Part shown: positions 50,561 to 61,336 of the stretch, piece after piece
How positions within the stretch are numbered: position 1 is the first letter of the stretch
Layout of the letters: every line of letters starts with the position of its first letter
Program-made: the position numbers and the translations under genes
The notes under the pieces: generated by a model
What the model was told of the DNA's origin: nothing
The model's input: the letters and a program-made list of their open reading frames with translations, nothing else
The model's database searches: none
Assembly: GCA_026936325.1 (NCBI GenBank)
Contig: JAPTHN010000001.1
Span: 167,446,138 to 167,510,137, forward strand
DNA length: 64,000 nucleotides
Direction of reading: 5' to 3'
DNA from: Platynereis dumerilii
Taxonomy: Eukaryota; Annelida; Polychaeta; Phyllodocida; Nereididae

Positions 50561-50620
50561 CGTCTGAGAAGAGCAAGAGGAGCAGTGTAGCGAGTAGAAG
50601 GAGCGTTGTGGCGGAACAGC
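50561..50620 (+). CDS. TLN: Candidate cassette exon of talin (60 nt, phase 1-1)
   Basis: Between the second and third talin exons lies a stretch open in the talin frame, preceded by caatctcttag (acceptor) and followed by gtgaga (good donor, although the last exon base is C). It is exactly 60 nt and symmetric in phase: the preceding exon leaves one base (G), which completes GCG, and the final C pairs with the GT of the next exon to make CGT. Inclusion would replace Gly120 (human numbering) by a 21-residue segment containing EKSKRSSVASRRSVVAEQ, a net gain of 20 residues. The segment is basic and serine-rich, with phosphorylation-like KRSSV and RRSV. It would sit between the F1 helix and the next strand. 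A second donor at 50638 would give a 77-nt exon that shifts frame and meets a stop soon after. No such insert is known to me in vertebrate or fly talin. The splice assignment is inference. Confidence 0.45.
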
Positions 50621-52871
50621 GTGAGATCATGAGAGAGGTACACAAAGTGATGGTGTCAGCTGTCATTTGCGCCTGAAGAGGCAGTGACCCCTTACCTGTG
50701 GTAATTCCATTGGCTATGACGGTCGCCTTCAGGTCTTGATCCCTGCCGTCAAATTTACTTAGAGGAGCTCAAGTAAACGGCGATAATTACCTGGAGAAAG
50801 AAGCGCTTCGTCAAGTCGCCCTCATAAAGCCGTAGGAAGCTGAAGCCAGAGCTGAAGCCAAATCCAGAGCGCAACGCTTTTCTGACTGCGGCATTCGGCT
50901 AATAGATTGTGCCTGGACCTCACCGACTGGCCTCATCGGCTGGCCTCACCAGTTGGCCTCACCGGCTGCCTTGTTTTCTGTCTTGTTTCCTGCAAGTATT
51001 TTTATCACTCAGCCCGGTTATTGCTTCAGGCCACTTCTCCGCTGTCTGAGCTGTCTGTCTTCCCTTATTAATACAAGGAGCACGGTATATCACATCCCTA
51101 TTGCTGCCATGGTTATATGTGGCTAAATGCTAATATCGCATGGTCACGACTAGACAATGGTAGACATGGAGCCTTGGGTTTTTCTGCAGATGATCTGATG
51201 CTGTGTTCTGGGTGTTCTTGATATCGCTTTCTCTCTTTGGTATTTCAGACAGGTAAAATCTCATATTCCGAAGCTACATCAGCAAGAATACTGTGATTGG
51301 AAATTTTATTCGTCCGCGGAGACAATCATGATTGTGAATCTGAGCTTTTCAATTCTTCACACCAAGGTTGTGTTCCCATCTGATTTTAGCTGGCTTTCTT
51401 TCTTTCGCCAAAGCACGACAATGCCATTAATTTGGTGTGTTTTGCTCATAATTTCTTCAGCGTTTTCAAAGCAAGATTGTGCACTGGGTTCCTGTTACAA
51501 ATTAAAGGCATTGTTTTCAATTATATGGTGCTGGTGCGTTGTGAGTGGAAGCTCTCCGATGACAGGTTTGAGAGGTGACAAACCGCGAGGTGAAAGCCTC
51601 CTGGGAATTACGCACTGTCACATTATTAAGGTACACATTTGGGTCGTACTCCTGCCATTAACTCGATAAAATGTCAATCCTAATGATTTGGGGAAAGAAG
51701 GCTTTTTTAAGACAGAAGCAACATGTCGTGTTTCAAAAAGGTTGTTTTTATGAAAGCTTTTGCATGCGCAGTAAGGATTCAACTGCGAGCGTTTCAAATT
51801 TTTGATCAATTCTTACAAACAAAATGATTTAAAACAAAGGGCCTTTTTGCTTCAGAAGATTTCTTAAACAATCGCTGAAATGCCAGTGGGGATGCTACAT
51901 CTTGCGTTGCGTTCCTGTATGTTCTTGGAATTAGACCTGTTCAATGTTGCGACTGCTGCTGAATGTTGATGTTTTCGCACAACCATGGTTTTAATGTGAG
52001 TTTCAGAGAGCGCCTGGCCTTGCAGCCTTGCTTTCATAGAGACACTGTGTAATCTCTTGTAAGAGCTGGGGCTTTCCTGCCGTGGCACTGGGAGCCCTTG
52101 CCTCCTTGCATGACACCCTGGTCTGCCCTGGGCTTAATTTGACTGCATGCCTCCTCCTCTCTTTTTATGGAATTCTCAAGACTTGGGTTCTGCAAACATG
52201 AAAGGAGCCAATACCCAGCAGGCTCTTTGGCCCAGGGGGATATTATACCAGGTTGGGCCATCTGGAATTTGTTCACCTCTTGCTTATGTTATTTTCGTAA
52301 TGTCTGCGAAATGCTTAATTTACCGCCCGCATCTGTTCGAGGTCTATTCCGTAAATCATCCGCAGAGGACTGCAACCATTACCTTGGCGGTTTATCATCT
52401 CTCGAAACAAGCAATTTTGCAAGAAGTCGTCCTTGAAGATGATGTTTGTATATGGAAATCAAGATGGCTTTTTGTTTTACCTGCTATTAACGTATGGTTA
52501 GTATTTCTCAAGGTCCCGGGAATATTTATTTGGACAGATGTATCGATTAGCTAGATGTATTCTCCGGAATGGCCTTCGAAGGGACATGTTTGTTAAGGAA
52601 GACCTGTTTTTATCATGAATAACGATGACAGTTAGTGAAGATTCACTTCTTGTCTTGCCTTGGTCTTCTTGTTACAGCTCCTTCCCATGGTCAGTGGCTT
52701 CCTGGCCAGTAATGATTGCCTTGTAGCATCTTGGAGTCTTCTTGGACTGCTTGGTCAGTCTGAAACAAGTTAGGAACAAGTAAGCCAAGTAGCAGAATCA
52801 GTGGCATGGCCTGTTAGTGGCTGGTGTTATTGTCTGTCCTGTGGCGTCCTCATCCTGGCATCCTCATCTCA

Positions 52872-52931
52872 GGTCAGCAACATCTTGGTCAGCAACATCT
52901 TGGTCAGAAACATCTTGGTCAGCAGTATCTT
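52872..52931. repeat. 15-bp tandem repeat GGTCAGCAACATCTT, 4 units
   Basis: Two exact units, then GGTCAGAAACATCTT and GGTCAGCAGTATCTT. Confidence 0.9.
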
Positions 52932-55900
52932 GGAGAAGTAGGTCAGTTTCTATATGGAGCCTCTTTTTCAAAATGTGTTTGGAGGCCAGGTGATCCAAGA
53001 AATGATCCTGCAATAAACAAGGAGCACATTCCATCAAGCATGGAGGATTATTGTGGCTTTTTGGGTTGGGGTGGGGTCGTCCATCATCTGCCTCCCTGCT
53101 CTGCAACTGGCTGGCCCATGCAGGCTTGGCCCAGGCTGGGGCCTGGATGATGTTGGGCTTGAATAATCACAAGAGGCCATGGGGCTGGTGGCTAGAGGCA
53201 ACAGAGTGGCGTTCTACATCACCTCAGCTGCAGCAACAAATAGCAGTGCTGCCAGAAAAAAGTCCAACGCTGGGGGTTTCTAGGCTACGAATGATGAGTT
53301 TACAGTGAGGGACCCAACGGGAGGCATTAACAACTGTTCCAATTTTCTGGTCCCTTTTTGCCAGAAAATGGAGTTAAGCAGTGGGAGGTTGGCGCTGTTT
53401 GATCAGCGAGTAGTCTAAATTAGCATGGTCTTCATATATGTGCATTATAATTGCCAGATCAGGTCGCTAATAGAATCACTGCCGGTTACAAGATTAGTTT
53501 CTGGTCTGCGCCCTTATTGGTAATATTGCATCAGTGTCTTTGTCGCTGCTTGTTGTTAGCCGTTTCTCCTTCTCTGCTATTATCCTCCTCCTTTTTTCTG
53601 CAGCCCTTGATCTGTGCTGTTTTGCACTTGCTCATTTTGCCTCATATATTGCCTCTCTTTGTCCACGTCTCTTGCTCTCTTTGCCGATGCCTCGTTTCTT
53701 CATTTGCATTCTCTTTATTGTCCTCATCTCTTCGCTCCATCTTCTCTGCTCCATCTTCTCCACAGCTTCTTCCTCGCTGCTTCCTCACCATCCATCTGAG
53801 GCTGCCTCTGAAATGGAGCAATGTTTGTTCGGGTTCGGAACAGCCGTTTTACAGGGTGGGTGTGTTGTGGCATTGTTATGGTGAGTTGTGTACCTGGTGC
53901 AAGACAATCCTATAGTCTTGTTGCTTTACAGGTGTTTTGCATGATGGTTGCTTTGCTCTGCTCTTTTGATACATTCTGCACTCAGACCTTTTAAGAACCT
54001 TTCATTTTGCTGTCAATCTGTTGTCAGAATGAAATTGTACCTGTTTTGATACACCCCAGGCATTTTATGTGGTTTTGATTAATATGCAGACCTTCCTTTG
54101 GTGAGTTTTGCTACATGATAGCATCACAGATGTTCTGCATGGTCAATATGGTATGCCACAGGCATTTTATCAGATCAGTTTTGATACACACAACATTTAG
54201 TTCAATATGTTTTCATACTCAACAGGCATTTTACAAGGACGTTTTGCTACAGATTAGGCATGTTATGTGGCTGTTTTGACACAGGACGCGTATTTAGAGT
54301 CGCCATGAGGCTGTGGTTAGGCAGCTGCATATGGGGAAAGTTGTGTCACAAGATGTTATGGAATGGAAGGGAGGTCTCGCTGAAGAGGTACTTGGGCCGC
54401 ACATTGATCGCCATTCATGGCAGTTGATATGTGTTTGCTAGTGAGTGTTTTGGATGGCCTGCATGTCGGATGGCTAATGCCCTCTGGTTAGATTACCAGC
54501 ACATATGGCATAAAAGCATAGCACTATAAACATAGCACATTCAGATTCAGCATAGCACATCCAGCATAGCACCTTAAGCATAGCTCATTGAGTAAGAGGA
54601 ATCAGGCTCAGGAATGAGACTGAGAAATCAGGCTGAGCAGAAGCAGTCAAGGACCCTCTGGCACCATGGCCACAACCGGCATCTTTACTTGTAGCACCTT
54701 GCAGCATCTTGCGGCATCTTCACCAGGGCCTTGTGCATCTCCAGTATTCTCCACCGCCCAGCAGTAGCCTAGGCAGTAGCCTCAGCAGTAGCCTCAGCAG
54801 CAACAGCAGTAGGCCATTCTGGCTGTTCTCCAAACTAAATGATCCACTGGAGACGTATATTTGTCGATGAAGTGTCGCGGGAGACCGTATAATGGTGCTT
54901 CTGGGAGACGCTACCGACGCCTTGCTACCATGCCATCTAGTCTGTTCCTGCGGCTCAGGTTTCTTCTTGCTAGATAAGGCAGCACCCTTGCCTCCCCTGC
55001 CCACCAATCTGCTCCTTTATTTACACAAGGGGCCTCTGCCAATTGCAGCCTGCTTGTGTAACAGCCAAAATACATTGTCCAATAGTCCTGCCTGGGCTCT
55101 GATGTTGTTAGAAGCAGCCAATATGTTTTCAAATGGCATTGCTCCATCTGGTGATGGCCAGTTCATTGCCAGATAGTTAGTGCACTTCTGGAAGTTTCAA
55201 ACTAATTTGTCAGACATTTATCTTGGTCTCAAACTAAATAGGAGACTTGAGTGTCGTTAAATATTTCCAATTGGAGATTTCAACAATATTATAAAGTTTG
55301 TTTACCCAAAGCATCTGATTTTAGAAGCAGGACTGATCGAAATTCTCATGCTACTGATCATGACGTTATTTGGTAACAAATTCATTCGCAGTCGTGTTCA
55401 TAACATCAGTTGAAAGGCATGACCCTGGAGGGATTTTGTTTGCTTCATTTCTTTTACGATGCTTTTATGGCATTCCGCTCATCAATGGCGACTGCTGCGA
55501 TGAGATTGGCATTTTTCATCTCGTAAATGTTCTTATGTATTAATCAAAGCATTACTGTGAAGTACTGTGATCACAATATTGATTTTCTGAATTCCCAAAA
55601 TTGATGATATTATAGATACAGAAACTTCTAAGTCCTGACTTCTTTTTCTATTTGCTATAGCTGTATTGTTTTGTTTCTTGACATCTCGCAGTGAGTGAAA
55701 AAGTTTATGAGATTAGACGATGAGATCTGTCTTGTGTTTTCAGACCAATGTTGTGTTTCATGTATGAAATATTCCAGTCTGTCAGTAACTTTAGCTTCAA
55801 CTTGCTTTTGTCGGAGCGTCTTTAGTCTGGTTTATGGGCCTGGTGTGTGTAATGTCTTTAGTTGAGAGCAAAAAAATAAAGCTTTTCTGTGAAAACTTTA

Positions 55901-56433
55901 GAATCACTAATATATGTCTGTCTCAGAAGAAGTCGCGGACTATTGTTCTCCCGGTGGTGTGACACATTTCACTTGCACCGAGCCACATACTTTTTCTCGA
56001 CGTTTTCTTCTGACTTTTATGTCGCGTGACCTGGCCTCCTGTGCTCGTCTTATTTATAGCTCGTCTTTTATATGAGAAATCCTAAACTTTCTGCTTGCCT
56101 TTTTGTGACAATGCATGCCGCACGCCTTGTAGACTGGTTACTAGGAGGTGATACTCTGTTTGCTGTTCATATTCAGTGTATGTGACATGATGGATCTGCC
56201 AAGATCAAATGGGTCAAGTTTCCGTTGTTTTCCAGTCATGCAACTCGATTCTTCCCAGCGATACCTCAAAAGCGATACTCAACTCATGAGGTATCAGTTC
56301 GGAGAATGCATCATTGTCCGGTCATCGGTTTTGGATATGCTATGCAGCCACCTATGTATGCCATGTACGCAGTTATAATAAGTGAAACATATGGCCTTTA
56401 GCATGATTCTAACTGAATGTTTTTGTGTTTCAG

Positions 56434-56583
56434 GTATCACGAACCACGACGAGTACTCGCTGGTGCAGGACCTGACGGATGAGGAGAGAGAGAAGACTCT
56501 CACCCTGAAAAGAGGTCAATCGATCGCTAAAGACCAGAAGAAACTGGATGAAATGAAGAGGAAACTCCACACCGATGATGAAT
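56434..56583 (+). CDS. TLN: Talin, internal coding exon: F1 strand plus F1 loop
   Basis: This 150-nt exon has 2 nt completing a glycine codon, 49 codons, then 1 nt. It begins ITNHDEYSLVQDLTDEE and ends KRKLHTDDE. ITNHDEYSLV is identical to human talin-1 residues 121-130. The remainder is the F1 loop, about 40 residues that in vertebrate talin are flexible and basic and help bind acidic membrane lipids. Here the loop keeps many lysines and arginines (for example LTLKR and KRKLHTDDE) after an acidic start. The acceptor is tttgtgtttcag|GT and the donor GAAT|GTGAGT. Both flanking introns are phase 1. The next expected exon (LNWLDHGRTL in human) is not seen before the window ends. The ITNHDEYSLV identity makes the assignment secure. 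Confidence 0.97.
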
Positions 56584-57158
56584 GTGAGTTCTGCTCCCCA
56601 TTTCATGCTCTTTAACTATCTATTTATTGCGAAGATTACACAAGTTCTCGCTTGAATTCCTAACATTATCTTTATCGATTGATACGGAAGTGCATAAGCA
56701 GTAAATGTACACTGTTTTGTATTTGTTATACATTGTTTTGGTGATGCATAATTCATCTCGCATAACACTTTGTATCTGGAGTGAACTGCGTACCCTTATT
56801 ATGCCTTCTAGTACTGGGTAAATCTCATGAAAATTAATGCTATTGATAATGTTATTGAGTGTTGCCATGGTTACTCTTGAGCCTCGGCCTGGCTTTTGAC
56901 AGAGTTGTTGTTGCTGTACATCATGACGTGTATGATTAGGTTGCCTCAGATGTTATGTAATGCTGTCATCCTTCATCCATAATGCATGGAGTTCAGCATT
57001 CTCTAACAGGCATCTGTTATGCCCCCTCAGACAATATGCTGATATAACACTTGGCAGTACAGTCTTCTTTACCCTTTGTGAAAAATGATGAACGAATACT
57101 TGTCCTTCAACAAAACAAGTACTATCCTAATATAGATGTTCTGTCAAGATGGGGATGA

Positions 57159-57351
57159 ACTGTAAAATTTGAATTTTGAGTCAGCTTATACGATTGAGTG
57201 ACATGTTTGAACAATTCCTTTGAGCCAACATAAGTTATAACAATGGACAGATTATCGTTACTTAAAACAAGCTATTTTGGCTCAAAGGAATTGTGCAACC
57301 ATCTCACTCAATTGTTTGAGCTGACTCAAAATTTCAAATTTTGCTGTGTAG
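57159..57351. mobile_element. Palindromic miniature element, copy D
   Basis: It runs from ACTGTAAAATTTGAATTTTG to AAATTTTGCTGTGTAG. The arms through GAACAATTCCTTTGAGCCAA pair with TTGGCTCAAAGGAATTGTGC. The centre is shortened (part of the TTGTTGTTTTAAG stem lost), so it is somewhat more decayed than copies B and C. Confidence 0.85.
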
Positions 57352-60300
57352 TGAGTTTCCGAAGCATTTTCTATTGGTATTTTCCCTAGATTTTTTCTTC
57401 GATTTTAATGGAAGGCGATATTTTTGGCAATAAATGATCTGTCAAATATCCAGGTGGTACAACGTGTGACTTGTGCAGTGATTTTAACATTTACTTGAAG
57501 TGAACCTTGTACAATCCTTCCGAGTTACCTTAGAATGTAACTCAGTCCTGAGTTAAATGAAAAAGGCAGCAGTTGGAGATGATAATTCATGGAGTTTCAC
57601 CTGTCAGGTTGGCCAACAGTTTTTACCCAGCGAAACGTGTATGGGGTTAAACAGGGAGCTGTTCTGTCTGCCTATGGTAGCAATGCATTAGCTGGTGGGC
57701 CAGGCTGCCTCAGTTCAGTAAACATCTTATGGACGTGACAGCAAATAACAGGTGATGTGCAGTTGCTTCCTTTTCCCCTGTGTTTTGTATATTACTGATG
57801 AGATGAATAACTGCATTATGACATTGTTTGCTGATCCAAAGGCAAACACGGGCAAGATGGATGGAGTGATAGGGGCATCATTGTCTCTGCATCGCTAATG
57901 AGCCGTGTATGAAGCTGTCCTGCCTTGAGCCTTGCCATGAGCCCTGCCATGGGCTCTGCCCTCAGCTATGCCAGTGTTGTGAGCCCGCCATGAGCCATCC
58001 CTGGTTCATGCCATAGTGTCAGTGGTGGTGTGTGAGCTAGCATAGATGTGACCATGCACTAATTCATCTCAGATCATCTGCAATGGGTAATCCCCAGTGT
58101 ACAAACAAAACAGGGCAGATTCATAACAGCAGCAGTTGTGCAATTCTTTAGTCCTGCTTGGCTGTGTTTGGCCTGCTTCTATACTCTAATCAGATTCCTT
58201 GTATGCCTAATTTGTGTCTTTGTACCCTGCCCAATGGAACATTTGTTACAGTGCATCTTTGTATTGATGTTCAGAATAGCATCTGTGCATAAACAACTAT
58301 TAATGAGCCGTGCTGGTGCATTAAGCAGTTGGCCGGGTATCTGCCTCTCTTCTGATGTTCCTTGCATTTTACAGTTATCATGCATCTTCTTATGGTGCTA
58401 TTGCAGTTCTCTCTCTGCTAGATCTTACCTAAGGCTCCAATAAGCTTTTCAATATACGTATATCTGTCTTTTGGCACTGCATCGTACTTTGATGCTAAGT
58501 AAGCACGTACACTTGTGCATGTCTCCTAGATGTATCGCTGGCACTTGGTATGATCTGGTGTTAAATCAGCCAAGGGTTATTGATCCTCCGCGGCTGTGCA
58601 AGGCAGGTTCCTCAAATGCGCTTAATTGCTCGTAACTCTTATCGAACACGAGATAATACGTGCAGCATTCAGCGGAAATGATATAATATTGATAGCTCTG
58701 CGGAAGGGCTCTTAGATGCAGGTAGCGAAAGGATAAGAGGAAGAAAATGAAAAAGAACAACGACTCATTTGCCATAATCGCAGTTCCGCTTTCCTTACAT
58801 GCAGCTGCGATTGATCGCTTGATGTAGACTTCATCATTTGCGGGTTTTTTATCGAGTCGTGCTTCAATTAGCAAACCGAATTAAGCTCATTATATCATTT
58901 GAGTAAATAACATTGATTGAACGGAGCAAACAATGTTATCGATGATTGGTAGTTTGAAATTGGCTGCAAGTGTAGGTCGGTAGACTTTTTCGAGTTATGA
59001 GTTTGCGGAAGAAGTTTAAGGGAGTTTTCTTTGACATGCTACAGAAATTAAGAGGGGTGTGTTTTGTGCATGGGGAACAGGGGATGCATGCCAGTGGGCC
59101 ATCAGCACGTTGCATGTCCAAGTTGCTGTATGTCATTTCCATAATTGAATACGAAGTCTTCTTGACTTGCCATTGTCCTCACATTGCCAGGCAACACACG
59201 GTTTGTGTAGGATTAATGAAATCCCGAGGCAGAAAACTTGGCTAATACTCGTGAAATGAGTGTGCTAATTCACTCCCTTTGCTCTGCTTCTTGCCTGAAT
59301 AGGAAGGTATTTGAGGATCACAGGATTGTGCATGTTTTCATGATGATCCTACAACAGGAGATCAAAGAGTCTTTTTTCTTATTACCATGTTCGTGTGTTG
59401 AACATGAACTAAGCTGGATGATATTCTTCTTTGACTCCATCCAAGGGCAAGGCTGTTTCTGCTTTGTGTTCAGGGATTGCCATAAACTGTGCAATAGCTG
59501 CTTCAACCAGGACGTATAAGCTACACTTCTTTGTAGAATTGAAACCTGGTATTAGCGTTGGTGTGAAAAAAACATGTCTTGTGGGTGTAATAGGGTTGAT
59601 AAAGAGTATAGCATGGATTTGATCTCATGATATGTGAAATGTTGCTGCATACACCCAGGTATATATTTTAAAAACAAGAGCAACATCAGATCAAGTATTC
59701 AAAGTCAGTTTCAATGCATATTGAGCTTTTTCTACCATCCGGAATGAAACCTGAATTTATATCCCATGGCCCCATGTACTACCATCCTAAATGCAGTGTT
59801 CAGCATTTGATATTAGGGAAATATGCTTGTATTTGTGTGTTGCAGTATAAGATGGCACATTAATAGAATGTGTGCCATTTCTGTAGCATCGATTGATGTA
59901 ATGCTAGAGTGGTATGCTACAGAGTGTATTGCACATGTCATAGACTTGAGAGAGTGAAATATTATCTCATGTATTGATGCATATCATCTGCTGATGTTTG
60001 TGCATGATATTAACCATGTACAGCAGCACAAATGACTACACCCACCATATATATCAGCTTTATGGTAAAATGCCACCTTCATTGTTTACTATTTAAGTAA
60101 GACTTAAAAGTACTGATTACCAATTTACCATTGAAGGTAAAATTATTGTACACTGTTATATGCAGAACTGCACAGAAAAGGTCTATTCTAATATGGAAAG
60201 GGGTGTACTGATTTTTCCTGCTCACTGTATGTTGTAGTATTGTCTATCTGCAGTATCTGTAGTATTGATGTATTGTGTCTGAGGAGTTGTTTTGCATTTA

Positions 60301-60809
60301 TATCTCCCAGATGAAAAGGAGGAGGTGGGCTGCTTTGATGGAACAATATCAGCATGAGAATCCAATTGGTTGACTAGCCAAATACTGTGAATGAAACCAT
60401 CAAAAGTCTTGGGCTGAAGATGTTTGGAGAGCAGGCAGATGATTCCTCCACCAAGGAATCCAATTTCAGCAGCTTATTCTCGGGGCTTCCCCACATTCTT
60501 TGGGCCTGATTCCATTGAGATAATCATTATCCCACCTACTTCATGTGTGCTTCATGTGAGGTGCTCAGATGATGGAGATGCAATGAGCAGTGGTGTTGTA
60601 AGTTGCAGGTCCATTGTGTATGTCCATTTTGTTGTTAGTGAACACCAAAAGGACAGCAAGCAATGACTGATTTCATTATTAACATGATTTAATATAAAGG
60701 GGCATTCAGGATAAGTCCTGGATGACACTGTTAATGGATATGTGTAAAATATTGTGTAATGATGCAGTGTGATATTAGAAGTGATGGAATAAGTAGTTGC
60801 AGACCTATG

Positions 60810-61336
60810 CTGAACTTCGGAGTCAAAGAGTCCAGAGTCAGGAGTTGAAGCTCCATCTCGACGCGATATCTTCTCAACTTCACAACTTCCGTGTACAATG
60901 TTGCGGATAAGCAGAGTCGGGAATCGGAGCTGGGGCCAAAGGAGTTTGAATCAGAGTCAGAAGTCATTTTTCAAGAAACAGAATAGAGTTGGGAGTCAGT
61001 TCACATTATATTGTTCCCCCATGGCCTAATTGGTAAGTGCGCTTGTCAACTGGCTTTGAGGGCGTTGGTTCAAATCTCAGCCCGGGAACTCACTTTAGTC
61101 CGAGCCCATGGGACATTAAATGGAGGCGGGTTGTATCCAGTATTCTATGCTGGGGCAACTGAAAGACCCTGGGCATCCCTGAATTAATAGGGTATGTCCC
61201 AGACTCACAGTCTTCTCATCTCATCATCATACGGTGATCGCCTGCCTCAATATAGCCCACTAAGGTGCTGCAGAGGCGTAAAACACCAACAAACAAACAA
61301 CCAAAGTTCACTTCATATCTGACTCCAAATGCCTTG
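60810..61336 (-). mobile_element. Decayed GACTCC-type hAT miniature element, split by a SINE
   Basis: GGAGTCAAAGAGTCCAGAGTC near 60820, then GGGAGTCAGTTCAC (60991-61004), and after the SINE TTCATATCTGACTCCAAATGC with a decayed end CCTTG at 61336, correspond in order to the inverse of the 3451-3868 element. Both termini are worn, so the copy is older than that at 3451. Confidence 0.65.
61010..61304 (+). mobile_element. tRNA-derived SINE, full length
   Basis: The head has A-box TGGCCTAATTGG (61022-61033) and B-box GGTTCAAATC (61077-61086), 55 bp apart as in a tRNA. The body follows (CCCATGGGACATTAAATGG, TTGTATCCAGTATTCTATGC, CAGTCTTCTCATCTCATC) and the tail is ACACCAACAAACAAACAACC. Flanking repeats AGTTCACATTAT (60998-61009) and AGTTCACTTCAT (61305-61316) match at 10 of 12 and are taken as the target duplication. 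A decayed relative lies at 26495-26655. Confidence 0.85.

Larger units (their letters stand above)
50010..56433 (+). other. Talin intron, 6.4 kb, phase 1
   Basis: The intron runs from GTGAGT at 50010 to gtgtttcag at 56433. Besides the candidate cassette exon it has a 15-bp tandem repeat (52872-52931) and a short CATAGCAC-rich stretch near 54525-54590. The segment 50640-50900, just after the candidate exon, is relatively rich in CpG and could be regulatory, but no motif decides this. The rest, including 50900-52870 and 52932-56433, shows no gene or element I recognise. The long open frames near 52147, 53451 and 54892 look like chance frames in low-stop sequence. Confidence 0.93.

Noticed and set aside
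53451-53915. 154-codon frame with hydrophobic stretches resembling a membrane protein
   Set aside because: The T/C-rich sequence forces Leu/Ser/Phe codons in all three frames. Overlapping frames look the same.
56620-56868. 82-codon minus-strand frame just after the third talin exon
   Set aside because: No homology and no splice context. It lies in AT-rich intron immediately after the donor.
61014-61090. Possible tRNA gene on the + strand
   Set aside because: Same reason. It is the head of a SINE with flanking duplications, and a second decayed copy of the body exists at 26495.
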